Source: Bubalus kerabau | Lineage: Eukaryota; Chordata; Mammalia; Artiodactyla; Bovidae | Direction: 5' to 3' | DNA length: 64,000 nucleotides | Assembly: GCF_029407905.1 (NCBI RefSeq) | Contig: NC_073637.1 | Location: forward strand, 47,554,501-47,618,500 | In this document: in pieces, positions 11,665-21,705 of the stretch | How positions within the stretch are numbered: the first letter of the stretch is position 1 | Layout of the letters: every line of letters begins with the position of its first letter | Translations under genes and position numbers: made by a program | Notes under the pieces: generated by a model | The model's database searches: none | What the model was told of the DNA's origin: nothing | Seen by the model: only the letters and a program-made list of their open reading frames with translations

Positions 11665-12141
11665 CAGGCATATCTTGGAGATATTGTGGAGTCAGTTCCA
11701 GACACCACAATAAAGTGAATATTACAATAAAGTCAGTCACATGAATTTTTGGTTTACCAGTGCATACAAAAGTTATGTTTAACTGTACTCTATTAATGTG
11801 CAGCTGCATTATGCTAAAAAAACAATGTACGTATCTTAATTAAAGAACACTTTATTGCTAAAATATGCTATCCATCATCTGGGTCTTCTGCGAGTCATAA
11901 CAGTAAAATCAAAGATCATTGATCACAGATCATTATAACAAATATAATAATACTAAGAATGTTTGAAATATTTCGAGATTACTGAAATGTGACACAGAGA
12001 CACAAAGGGAGCAAATATCGTTGGAAAAATGACATAGAGGGATTTGCTCAATGCAGGCTGGCCACAAACCTTCAATTTGTAAAAAATAAAATATTTGCGA
12101 AACTGGGTAAAAGGAAGCAGTGGTAAAATGAGGTCTGTAAC
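11665..12141 (-). mobile_element. Tigger1-like DNA transposon, internally deleted
   Basis: The left end starts 'caggcatatcttggagat' directly after a TA (11663-11664). The right part contains 'ccacaaaccttcaatttgt' and runs to a degraded terminal repeat near 12141. Both ends match Tigger1 from memory. The transposase-coding middle, about 2 kb in the full element, is missing; the deletion joint lies near 11899, between 'gcgagtcataa' and 'cagtaaaatcaaag'. Non-coding remnant of an ancient cut-and-paste element. Confidence 0.85.
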
Positions 12142-12261
12142 TGAAAAACTGGAATCATTTCAAGGACTCACGGGTTCCTCAAGTAATGCATTGCTGCGGA
12201 ATAGCCTTCCTGCTGAGAATAGGTTTTTCATTTTCATTGAATAAATTACACACTCTGCAGT

Positions 12262-12505
12262 CTAACATAGTGACTAAAAGCTTTGGCTTTCATGTTAGAA
12301 AACCTAGGTTTAAATTCCAGCTCCTATTTTCACTAGCTCTGTGAGCTCTTAAAAATTAATTTATTTCATTACACCTTGGATACCTCAACTAAAAATGGGA
12401 ATAAAGTCAGCACTTATTCATACAATTATTATAAAAACTAAGTGAAACAATACATTAAAGCCACAATGCACTACCTGCATATAGTAAGCACTTGGCGCTA
12501 CTGTG
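12262..12505 (+). mobile_element. MIR SINE
   Basis: MIR order is visible: 'tagtgactaaaagc', 'aaattccagctcc', 'tagctctgtgagc', 'aaaaatgggaataa' and the tail 'atagtaagcacttgg'. Near full length (about 245 bp) and diverged, as expected for this pre-placental family. Confidence 0.85.
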
Positions 12506-12629
12506 TCATTCCAAGTTGCTGTTTTAATATTGAATTTGCACTGCAGAATGGCCAGTTTTCACCTTTAACCCTAGTATCTCCATTTAGATGACATCCAGTA
12601 ACTCTTGGGAACTTCTTCCTCCTCCACTA

Positions 12630-12822
12630 TTGTTGTTGTTCACTCACTAAGTCATGTGTGACTCTTTGTGACCCCATGGACTGCAGCACACCAGGAAACT
12701 CTGTCCTCCACTGTCTTCCAGAATTTGCTCAAATTCATGCCCATTGAGTCAGTGATGCCATCCAACCATCTCATCCTCTGCCACCCCCTTCTCCTTTTGC
12801 CTTCAATTTTCCCCAGCATAAC
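12630..12822 (-). mobile_element. Old BovB 3' fragment
   Basis: Antisense BovB 3' end: 'gactctttgtgaccccatgg', 'gtcagtgatgccatccaacc', 'catctcatcctctgcc'. About 190 bp remain, and indels show it is an older copy. 'ttgttgttgttcac' replaces the usual tail repeat. Confidence 0.87.
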
Positions 12823-13085
12823 CCAGTAAGGATTTTCATTTGGAAGTTGTACCAGCACATCATAGATGCTGTGTCTGAAATGAAGCTTATTATCTTCCAC
12901 CTAAAAAGAGTCCTAACTTACTGATTGTGTGAGAGTGGAAAAATTTCCTGTTCTCAAAGGCGGCTAGAGTAATAAATTTGAGGTCTGAAGACTAATGAAA
13001 TTAGACAACAGAAGCATTTAACAGATCATTTTGAACAATGAGCTAATCTAGATCTATTGTGTAGAAGCACAAAAATTATATATTT

Positions 13086-13101
13086 TATATATATATATAT
13101 A
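13086..13101. repeat. (AT)n run
   Basis: A short pure AT run that lies 30 bp upstream of the MER2 element. Confidence 0.85.
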
Positions 13102-13130
13102 ATCTGATCATCACTATGAGTCATCATATA

Positions 13131-13455
13131 CTGTCGTCTCTCAGTATCTATGGGGGAACTGGTTTCAGTACTTCTGCAGATACCAAAATTCATGGACACT
13201 CAAGTCCTTTATATAAAAATGATATAGTATTATATTTGCATATAACCTACACTCATCCTCCTATATACTTTAAAGCACCTCTAGATTATTTATAATACCT
13301 AATACAATGTAAATGTTACATAAATAGCTGCCAGCATGCAACAAATTCAAGTTCTGTTTTTTGGAACTTTCTGGAATTTATACATATGTATATATTTTGA
13401 TCCACTGTCCATTTAATCTGTGGATGCAGAACTCACAGATACAGAGTGCTGACTG
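13131..13455. mobile_element. MER2-type DNA transposon
   Basis: The left terminal repeat 'ctgtcgtctctcagtatc' is mirrored by 'gatacagagtgctgactg' at the right. Internal words 'gataccaaaattcatgg', 'tttgcatataacctac' and 'acctaatacaatgtaaatg' match MER2 from memory. A TA precedes the left end. It is a non-autonomous relative of Tigger elements, without coding capacity. Confidence 0.85.
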
Positions 13456-13689
13456 AATGTATCATGACTGTAATCCTTAAAAAGGAAATAAAAAAATCAA
13501 TTAAAAGTTTCTTCAAAAGGTCAATCCAATTTAGAAAAACAAATTGATCAACACTTAAATTTAAAGCCCTGAGTAAAATGTTCTTGCAGGTCTCTTAGAG
13601 TTATAAAAACAACCAAAACTCTTTATATTTATATGTTACTTTAAAGTTTACCATGAGCTTTCCCTTATATTAGTTTTTTAAGGTTAGGA

Positions 13690-13990
13690 AAGTATGATAA
13701 GTATTCTTGCCTTACATATGATAACTCAGAGACAGTACTTGAGATTGGACTATTAGGAAAGCCCAGTGTCATTGAGAAGGTACAGAAACCCAAGTGGAGT
13801 GAGGGACCAGGACTGCAACTCTCTGAAGGAAGAGAATTCCAGGGAGAGGGGGCAGCATGTATAAAGGCCCTGAGATGAAGCACACTTGATGTGGTAAAGA
13901 AATGGCAAGGAGGACCATAGGGCTAGAAGAGAGGCTGCCAGGAGCCCCATAATGTAAGGCTTTGTAGGCAACAGGAATAGCTCTGGAATA
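13690..13990 (-). mobile_element. L2 LINE fragment
   Basis: Antisense L2 text: 'gaattccagggagaggg', 'gcagcatgtataaaggccct' and 'taaggctttgtaggcaac'. Diverged and 5'- and 3'-truncated. The open frames on the minus strand (13665-14161) have no domain signature and are chance. Confidence 0.6.
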
Positions 13991-14221
13991 TTTTTCCTTT
14001 TCTTTTAAAATTAATTTTTTAGTTGGACTACAATTGCTTTCTATTGTTGCATAAGTTTCTGCTGTACAATGAGGTAAATCAACTATATGTATACATATAT
14101 CCCTTTCCTCTTGAGCCTCCCACCCTACCCCCATCGTACCCCCTAGGTCATCAGAGAGCACAGAGCTGAGCTCCCTGTGCTATACAGCAGGTTCCTGTTA
14201 GCTATCTATTTCACACATGGT

Positions 14222-14233
14222 AGTGTATATATG
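14222..14233. repeat. Target site copy 1 of 3
   Basis: 'agtgtatatatg'. The same word recurs at 14504-14515, and the core 'tgtatatatg' again at 14856-14865. Confidence 0.85.
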
Positions 14234-14503
14234 CAGAGAAGGCAATGGCACCCCACTCCAGTACTCTTGCCTGGAAAATCCCATGGACAGAGGAGCCTGG
14301 TGGGCTGCAGTCCATGGGGTCGCTAAGAGTCAGGCATGACTGAACAACTTCACTTTCACTTTTCACTTTCATGCATTGGAGAAGGAAATGGCAACCCACT
14401 CCAGTATTCTTGCCTGGAGAATCCCAGGGACAGAGAAGCCTGGTGGGCTGCTGTCTATGGGGTCTCACAGAGTCGGACATGACTGAAGCGACTTAGCAGC
14501 AGC
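14234..14503 (+). mobile_element. BovA2 SINE (BovA dimer)
   Basis: Complete dimer: first monomer from 'gagaaggcaatggcacccc', second from 'gagaaggaaatggcaaccc' near 14380, ending 'gcgacttagcagcagc'. It is flanked by 12-bp target duplications 'agtgtatatatg' (14222-14233, 14504-14515). Low divergence. It lies in the antisense L1 3' end. Confidence 0.93.
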
Positions 14504-14515
14504 AGTGTATATATG

Positions 14516-14854
14516 GGCTTCCCTGGTAGCTCAGCTCGTAAAGAATCCACCTGCAATGCAGGAGATCCCAGTTCAATTCCTAGGTTGGGAAGGTCCTCTG
14601 GAGAAGGGATAGGCTACCCACTTCAGTTTTCTTGGGCTTTCCTGGTGGCTCAAATGGTAAAGAGTCTGTCTGCAGAGCAGGAGACCTGGGTTCGATCCCT
14701 GGGTTGAAAAGATCCCCTGGAGGAGGGCATGGCTACCCATTCCAGCATTCTTGCCTGGAGAATCCCATGGACAGAGATGCCTGATGGGCTGCAGTTCATG
14801 GGGTTGCAAAGAGTCAGACACAACAGAGAAACTAAGCAAAGCACAGCACAGTTC
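14516..14854 (+). mobile_element. Composite Bov-tA SINE (head, part body, head, body)
   Basis: The first tRNA head begins 'ggcttccctggtagctcag'. A partial body ends at 'cttcagttttcttg' (14633), where a second head 'ggctttcctggtggctcaaa' starts. The BovA body follows and ends near 'aagcaaagcacagcacag'. This is the same architecture and junction as the element at 8345-8659. It lies directly behind the BovA2, separated only by the shared target-site word. Confidence 0.9.
14646..14699 (+). promoter_or_regulatory. Internal Pol III promoter (A and B boxes) of the SINE
   Basis: A-box-like 'tggctcaaatgg' (14646-14657) and a consensus-like B box 'ggttcgatccc' (14689-14699) in the second tRNA head. 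This is the best-preserved B box I noticed among the SINEs of the window. Whether it is transcribed cannot be read from sequence. Confidence 0.6.
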
Positions 14855-15289
14855 ATGTATATATGCCCATCCTACTCTCCCAAATCACTCCACCCTCCCC
14901 CTACCCCTGTGTCCAATGGAATCCTTACATTGTACCTTTTCAAAGATCTGTCAACTATCAAGTTGCAAATCTGGGGCATGCCTTTGCCTATGTCACTTCA
15001 AAATCTGAGATGGTGAAACTTAACAAGGGTTTCTTAGGTAGGCAGCTAAGACACTGGATGGCACCTTTAAGGACAACATAAAAGCCCATCATTTTATCTC
15101 CACGACACCAGCATCCAGCATATCTACAACTGTCTGGTTGTAATTCTCCTAAGAAAGCAGTCCACAGGCTCAGGGCTTCCTCTATTCTTTCCATTTGCTC
15201 TAAACTTGCTCGTGAGGACATGAAGGCCAGCAGAGGGTTCACAGAAGATCTGGTACTTTCTGCTTTAGCTACTTGTCCAAATTTAGTTC

Positions 15290-15410
15290 TAATCCTAACT
15301 GTTACACTCTCTAGTTGTGACATAAGACAAGTCATTTCAGCTTTTGCTTTCCTCTCTCTGCAAAACAAAGATACTGATGCTACTGATATTTTCAAAGGGT
15401 GCTTTATCCC
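15290..15410 (+). mobile_element. Possible MIR fragment
   Basis: 'agttgtgacataagacaagt' followed by 'tttcctctctctgcaaaac' resembles the central MIR region (the 'ctgtgtgaccttgggcaagt' area). Weak. The minus-strand open frame over this region (14988-15395, 135 codons) shows no known domain. Confidence 0.4.
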
Positions 15411-15785
15411 AGAAAAATGAGGTAATAACTATATAGCTGTTTTGGTCTCTTCTCCAGAGAGATGATATGTCAGCAAGTATTCATTAAGCAATTCTATGTT
15501 CCCTGCTTGTGCTGGATACCGTGGAGCATAAAAAGAAGTAAAATGCCCAAGCCCGGACCACAGAGAACTCAAAATTCTCTTCAGGAAAAGAAAATATCTC
15601 CATAAGCAATGACTAAAGCTTAGGAATCTTAAAATGAAGAGAGAGGAGAGAGGCCACGGTGATTTTGTCAGGTCCTGTCTGCCCTACTGCCTAATGGAGT
15701 TATCATAGGAAATAGCTGACACTGACTAGGCTCTGTGCTTCTGTGGATTAATAGGAGGCTTTGGTCTTCTTGTGCCTCTTGGGTG
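15411..15785. other. Non-coding, no feature recognised
   Basis: Nothing recognisable between the MIR-like segment and the next SINE. Confidence 0.5.
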
Positions 15786-15998
15786 TGTGTGTGCTCAGTT
15801 GTGTCTGACTCTTTGTGACCCCATGGATTGTAGCCCACCAGGTTCCTGTGTCCATGAATTTTACAGGCGAGAATACTGGAGTGGGTTGCCATTCTCTTCT
15901 CCCAGGGATCTACCCCACTCAGGGATTGAACTTGCATCTCTTGCGTCTCCTGTATTGGCAGCTGGATTCTTTACCACTAGTGCCACCTGGGAGATCCC
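15786..15998 (-). mobile_element. Bov-tA SINE
   Basis: In antisense: BovA body first ('tgtctgactctttgtgaccc'), then 'aatactggagtgggttgcc', and the head at the right end ('tagtgccacctgggagatccc' region). The head belongs to the 'gtggcactagtgg' variant, also seen at 35072, 57291 and 58918. Confidence 0.9.
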
Positions 15999-16310
15999 AT
16001 GTCCCCCTTAAAAGGGTATAAGCTCTTTGTTTAAAAAAGGATCATATGGAGCTTTACAAAAAGAAAAAGGACATCAAGGTCATTTAGTCTCTTAAAGGAC
16101 ATCAGGAACGTAGAGCATTTATGTTCTGTTCATCAAGACAGATCAAGTGGCTGTTTTCTAGAGATTTCTGAGAAGAGCTCTGTATCCAGCCTCACCCTCA
16201 AACTTTCCCACTGGCTCAACCAACGTGTATATAATTTCCACTTCGGGATCACATCTTTGGAATAAATATATTTTGTTTATTGAAAGTCCTTGTTAGAATT
16301 CAAACAACTG
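15999..16310. other. Non-coding, no feature recognised
   Basis: No gene or repeat family could be recognised. Confidence 0.5.
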
Positions 16311-16655
16311 AGCTTCCCTGGTGGCTCAGCGGTAAAGACTCCACCTGCCAGTGCAGGAGACATGGGTTCCACCCTGATCCGGGAAGATCCCACACGCCGC
16401 GTAGCAACTAAGCCCGTGTGCCACAGCTACTGAGCCTGTGCTCGAGAGCCTGGGAGCCGCCACGACTGAGCCCAGGTGCCACATCTACGGAAGCCAGTGC
16501 ACCCAAGAGCCCGAGCTCTGCAGAAAAGAGAAGCCACTGCAATGAGAAGCCCACAGACTGCAGCTAGCAATTAGCCTCTGCTCTCTTCAACTAGAGAAAA
16601 GCCCGTACAGCAACAAAGACCTGGCAAGCACAACCAAAAATAAATAAATAAATAA
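16311..16655 (+). mobile_element. CHR-2-type tRNA SINE, long form
   Basis: The head 'agcttccctggtggctcag' continues as 'gggaagatcccacacgccgc' and then into a long body with repeated 'gagcc', 'gaagccactgcaatgagaag' and 'gaaaagcccgtacagcaac'. The tail is a (AAAT)n tract near 16640. The long non-BovA body separates it from Bov-tA. Diverged, consistent with an older cetartiodactyl family. Confidence 0.82.
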
Positions 16656-16738
16656 TTAATTAATTAAAATAAAAGACAAGGTAACCCACATTAACTGACT
16701 AGTTAATACATCATTTTCATGCCAAGGAAAAAGGCCTT

Positions 16739-16947
16739 GAAAGTGAAGTTGCTCAGTCATGTCCGACTCCTTGTGATCCCATGGACGGTAGCCTACCAGG
16801 TTCCTCCGTGCATGGGATTTTCCAGGCAAGAATACTGGAGTGGGTTACCATTTCCTTCTCCAGGAGACCTTTCTGACCCAGGAATTGAATCCGGGTCTCC
16901 TGCATTGTAGGCAGACACTTTACCATCTGAGCCACCAGGGAAGCCCT
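16739..16947 (-). mobile_element. Bov-tA SINE
   Basis: Antisense BovA body ('gttgctcagtcatgtccgac') followed by an antisense head ending 'gagccaccagggaagccc'. A possible 9-bp duplication 'aaaggcctt' lies at 16730-16738 and 16954-16962; the second copy is set back a few bases from the head end, so it is only suggestive. Confidence 0.9.
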
Positions 16948-18149
16948 TAGGAGAAAGGCCTTAAATACAAAAATTTTGAGAACACGAGATAATGTCTGAG
17001 AGAGCTGGGGCAATAGAACCCAGAATTAGAGATGCTAAAACCTTCATGGGGCAAGATACAAACATCTACAAGGTAAAGTGCTCAGAAGGGAAAACAAAAT
17101 GTGACGGGAAGATACAGCATGTAAGGCCAACTCTGGCAGCTTCCTGCTTTTGTCTAGGGTGGCTCTGATGTTCGACAATGAGACTGAACAGCAGAAGAAA
17201 CTGTGGGGACACCGCTTCAATGCCTCTACTTTATGTGTACAGAAAACACTATCTGGGCTATTTCAGTCACTTGCTTAAGTCCATTCAATGATACCCCAAC
17301 CACTTTGATAAATTTTTTCAAAAAGTGGTGCTCTTAAAAAAAAAAAAAAAAAAAAAGTGGTGCTCTTGAGATTAGCCACTTTGGTAAGGGTTTTTGCAGA
17401 TCCTATTTTCAAGACTTAAAAGCCCTGAATTAAAGTCCTGGAATTAAAGGTTCTTTTATTTTGGCTATGCTGAATGTTTATTTAAGAAAAGGCTATCAGA
17501 CTGGGTTCAGATTGGGATTAGCATGCAAAGAAGCTTAAACCCCTGGCACAGTACAACTCAAAAGTAGAAAAGCTCTCCTGGATCAGAGGTGGGTGCAATA
17601 TGCAGACGCATTTCCTCTTTTCTTCCCACACTCTCATCTTAAAAATAATACCAGACAGTACTAGACATCAAAGACAGCCAGCTGAGACAGGAGGAAGTGA
17701 CTGTTCAAACAGGAGGGATTCAGCAAGGTAAGTCCCTAAAAAATAAGGTCTGGTGATAAATGAAACAAAGCTACCACCCAGTTTATCAATGTCTCCAAAA
17801 CATATGAACCCAGCCCACAAGCACCATGAAAGTTCTTCCTGTTAATGCTGGTACTTGATTCAGTCTGTCAATGAACAGTTCTTGATACAAACAGGTTAAA
17901 AACAAAATAAAAATATCCCACTTCTTTTTTTAAGCTCAAAGATAGGCATCATGGTACGATAAAAAAAAAAATAGTGTTTGAGTCACATAGCTCTGTTGTT
18001 TTCATTCTTGGCTCCCAGATAAAAGAAAGTGTATCATAAGGAGAAGTGCAAAGCGAGAAATACGAATTTTGTTATACATGCTTATCCAGTGTCTGCATTT
18101 CTCAGCAAAAGTACAGCACCTTGGTTAAAGGGAGTTTTAAGAAACGAAT
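16948..18149. other. Non-coding; contains a tail-only insertion
   Basis: No gene or named repeat. The one structured item is a 21-bp A run at 17336-17356 between two copies of 'gtggtgctctt', listed separately. Confidence 0.5.
17321..17367 (+). repeat. Poly(A) run between direct repeats
   Basis: 'aaaagtggtgctctt' (17321-17335) is followed by 21 A (17336-17356) and then by 'gtggtgctctt' again (17357-17367). Direct repeats around a bare A-tail are the footprint expected of an extremely 5'-truncated LINE-mediated insertion. Confidence 0.75.
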
Positions 18150-18385
18150 AGGACTGAGACCCATAACACAGACCTACTGTTTACTGGCCATGTGACCATG
18201 CTGCTGCTGCTGCTGCTAAGTCGCTTCAGTTGTGTCCATGGGCAAGCTATTAATCTAGCTTCTCTTGAAACAGTAATACTAAAAACCAATTTATAGGATT
18301 GTCATGAGGATTAAAATTGAAAAACAAGTCACATGTAAAGTCCCTAGGGAAATATCTTGCATACAGTAAGTACTCAACAACATAT
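18150..18385 (+). mobile_element. MIR SINE interrupted by a 30-bp insert
   Basis: MIR words: 'ttactggccatgtgacc', 'ggcaagctattaatc', 'ggattgtcatgaggatt' and the tail 'acagtaagtactcaac'. The core is split at 18200/18231 by a 30-bp BovA end fragment. Confidence 0.82.
18201..18230 (-). mobile_element. BovA2 3'-terminal stub (30 bp)
   Basis: The insert (CTG)n then 'aagtcgcttcag' is the antisense of the BovA2 terminus ('gaagcgacttagcagcag'). It is flanked by 'tgtgaccatg' (18191-18200) and 'tgtgtccatg' (18231-18240), a 10-bp duplication with one mismatch. An extremely short but genuine-looking retro-insertion. Confidence 0.8.
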
Positions 18386-18679
18386 ATTCCCTGTCCTTAA
18401 GATGTCCTCAAAGGAAAATCAATTATATACAAAATGAAAATTTAAAAGCATTTGCCCCTATACCCTGGCCCTCTAAGTATCTTGTCATTTAAAATTTGAG
18501 CTATTTGCACTTTAAAAATTTCTTGGTCCTTTTGGGGGAAAAAAAAACAACACTGAGAATAACACCTGGGATTTTAAGATATAAAAAATTGGAAGGCATT
18601 CAATTGAGTGGTTTGAGTGGTGAGATAATGATGTTAAATTCCTATATAGGAACACACATTCAAAGTAACATTAAGGATA

Positions 18680-19140
18680 ATCGACAGACTGGAAAAAATA
18701 TTTGTAATCCAAGGGCTAATAATCATATTTTTATTTAGAGCTCCTATTAATAAGAAAAATACAAATGTCAATGGAAAATGGTCAAAAGACTTGAAAAGAC
18801 AATTTATCAAAGACCTAGAAATAGTCATTAAGCCCATAATGTTCAACTCAATTAATGACAAAAGAAATATAAAGTAAAACAATGAGTTATTATTTTGCTT
18901 ATAAGATTAGCAAAATTAAATAGATTAATGATATCCAGATTGGAAAACTTAAAAGCCAAAAGGAAGGCAATAGTTTTGGAGAAAAATATGGTATTTTGGT
19001 ATTATCTATTAAAATTTAGGTGCTTATGCTTCTTGACCCTGAAATAAACTACATAGACAATGATAAATGCAGAGGATATTTGCTGCAATATTATTTGAAA
19101 TATTAAAATCACAGGAGAAAAATATCAATCTGTCTTAGGA
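18680..19140 (+). mobile_element. Old L1 ORF2 C-terminal remnant
   Basis: 'ggtcaaaagacttgaaaag', 'gacaatttatcaaagacc' and 'gaaatataaagtaaaacaat' follow the order of the L1 ORF2 3' end in sense orientation. No long frame is left. Old and AT-shifted. The start of similarity is soft, perhaps as early as 18590. Confidence 0.65.
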
Positions 19141-20212
19141 TGCTTTTGATTGCAAGTAACATAAAAACATTTCAAAGTAGCTAAAAAATAAGAAAGTTTT
19201 ATTATCTCATGTGCCAAAATTTTAATAAGAAGTGGATCTTGAGTATTGGTTAATTTATTTGGTCAGCAATATAAAGGACAGTGGTTGCTCCCATCTTTTT
19301 CCTCTTTGTAAACTTTGTTGTCAAAATAACTCTACTTGATATCATATGGTACCACAAATCAAAGTTTTTAACAGTGTTTAGCAAAATATGAAGAGCTACC
19401 TGTTTATAACATATAAAAACACCTTTTAAGAAATCTTCTGTAGGAACTCTCATTTCCCCTTGACCAGAATCAATTACATATCCATTCCTAAGCCAATTCC
19501 TAGTGAGAAGAAAGGGATTCCCTTACTTGGTTTAAGAAAAAAACATGGCTTCCTAGCATGTTCCTAGCATGTTGGTTTTTTCCTATGAAAAACATGGCTT
19601 CCTAAACTTCATCTGGGATCTACTTTAAAGATATAGGATGAAGGCTTGACAGAAATATTCTATATGTTGATTGAAAAATTGGATATATAGTTATTACCCT
19701 GTTGAGTAAGATTGAGAGATAAATAAGTCAGAATAGGAGAGGTTATGTTAAGATAACAAATAGGTCCCCTATCCCAGAAGTTTAATGCAACAGCAACTCA
19801 AGTTTCCTTTTATTAATGTCATGGTCTTATGCAAGTTGCCTGGCTCTCTTGGCAGCTCATCTTTCAAGCAGAGACATAGGGATCCAGATTTCTTCTAACT
19901 TGTGGTTCTACTTAATCTCATACATGTCACTTCTAAAATCATTGCAGAAAAGAAAGACAGCATGATGACTGCATGGGGATTTTATAGCCAACCCTAGAAG
20001 TGGGTTACATTACTTCCATTAAAACCCCAATGGACAGAACACACTTACACAGTCCTTCCCCAGTTACACAACAGTCTGGGGAATGTGGTTTGTGCACGCA
20101 GAAAAGGAAAACAAAATCACAGTTTGGTTATATATAGCTTTGTCTCCATCAGAGGACACATTTTTTAATGATTTTTATTTTTTACTTTATATACTTATCC
20201 TATTATTTTATC
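19141..20212. other. Non-coding; possible old repeats, local duplications
   Basis: 'gattgcaagtaacataaaaac' near 19150 recalls an old mammalian repeat I cannot name. At 19550-19571 'ttcctagcatg' occurs twice in tandem. 'aaaacatggcttccta' occurs at 19540-19555 and again at 19589-19604. Confidence 0.45.
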
Positions 20213-21003
20213 ATTCAGTTAAGTTCAGTCACTCAGTTGTGTCCGACTCTTTGTGACCCCATGAACCACAGCACACCAGGCCTCCCTGTCCATCACCAAC
20301 TCCCAGAGTCTACCCAAACTCATGTCCATTAAGTCGGTGATGCCATCTAAGCATCTCATCCTCTGTCATTCCCTTCTCCTCCTTCCCTCAATCTTTCCCA
20401 ACATCAGGGTCTCTTCAAATATGTCAGCTCTTTGCATCAGGTGGCCAAAATATTGGAGTTTCAGCTTCAACATCAGTCCTTCCAGTGAACACCCAGGATG
20501 GATTTCCTTTAGGATGGACTGGTTGGATCTCCTTGCAGTCCAAGGGACTCTCCAACACCACAGTTTAAAAGCATCAATTCTGCTGCGTTCAGCTATCCTT
20601 ATAGTTCTACTCTCACATCCATACATGACCACTGGGAAAACCATAGCCTTGACTAGACAGACCTTTGTTGGCAAAGTAATGTCTCTGCTTTCTAATATGC
20701 TGTCTAGGTTGGTCATAACTTTCCTTCCAAGGAGTAAGCGTCTTTTAATTTCATGGCTGCAATCACCATCTGCAGTGATTTTGGAGCCCCCCCAAAATAA
20801 AGTCAGCCACTGTTTCCACTGTTTCCCCATCTATTTGCCATGAAGTGATGGAACCAAATGCCATGATCTTAGTTTTCTGAATGCTGAGCTTTAAGCCAAC
20901 TTTTTCACTCTCCTCTTTCACTTTCATCAAGAGGCTCTTTAGTTCTTCACTTTCTGCCATAAGGGTGGTGTCATCTGCATATCTGAGATTATTGATATTT
21001 TAT
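20213..21003 (-). mobile_element. BovB LINE 3' fragment, 5'-truncated
   Basis: The left edge is the tail 'ttcagttaagttcagtcac'. The minus strand encodes the region after the reverse transcriptase catalytic box, including 'MAESEELKSLLMKVKEESEK', 'SHEIKRRLLLGRKVMTNLDS' and 'VVMYGCES'. Truncation is at 21003, just short of the YADD box. Two overlapping frames (20366-20830 and 20763-20960) show a frameshift near 20790 in a C run. Dead copy. Confidence 0.94.
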
Positions 21004-21334
21004 TATTGCTTTTCTTCAAACAGCTATTTTTACTTTGTAAATTAAAACAGTTTTGTATATCAAGGGAGAAAAACACTACCTGCCATTCCTGATAAGCTAC
21101 CTGATTCTGATAATATTGAATCGCATTTTCTTTGTATGAAAATCGTATCTTTTTCCCCCCATTATTGGAACCTCAATATAGAATAAAACTATAGTGGAAA
21201 GTCTGTAAGTTATGGATTCACATCACAGCATCCTAAAAGGCCAAGGATAAGAATCTGGAGAGGCAAAGAAACTGAGGACACTCTGATCAGAAGCCTTAGA
21301 AACACAGGGACATATGGGAATTGATTTTACTGCT

Positions 21335-21705
21335 TTTTTTTAATATTTGTATAGTCATTTCTTTTTCTTTTTTATTTTATTCTTTTAATTATGGCAAAAT
21401 ACACACATAAAGTTTATCACTGTAACCACTTCAAAGGGTACAGTTCAGTGGCATTAAGAGCATTTGCAATGTAGTGTAGCCATTACCACTATCTGGTTAC
21501 AGAATTTTTCATCACCTTGAATGGAAACCCCATACTGATTAAGCAATTACTCCCCATTTCCTTCCCCCAGCCTTTCATAACCACTAATCTGTTTTCTGTC
21601 TCCATGGATTTGCCTATTCTGGATATTTTGTATAAATGCAGCCATACAATGGGTAGCCTTTTATGTCTGGCTTCTTAGATGATTTAACATGAGTCAGTTA
21701 TGTGA
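21335..21705 (-). mobile_element. L1 (L1M-type) 3' region
   Basis: Antisense text: 'ggcaaaatacacacataaag', 'accactaatctgttttctgtc', 'ggatttgcctattctggat'. It is the same old L1 subfamily type as 59190-59830, from the 3' UTR / late ORF2 area. No coding frame is left. Confidence 0.8.

Larger units (their letters stand above)
14012..14925 (-). mobile_element. L1 3'-end, split by two SINEs
   Basis: Antisense L1 3' UTR begins at 'agttggactacaattgc' and continues through 'tacagcaggttcctgttagc' to 14233. After two SINE insertions it resumes at about 14855 with 'catcctactctcccaaatc' and fades near 14925. Only the 3' UTR is present, so nothing is coded. Confidence 0.85.

Noticed and set aside
14646..14699. 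tRNA gene
   Set aside because: The A and B boxes belong to the tRNA-derived head of a SINE. A cloverleaf with intact acceptor stem cannot be drawn.
14988..15395. 135-codon minus-strand frame
   Set aside because: It overlaps a probable MIR and has no recognisable domain or splice signal pattern.
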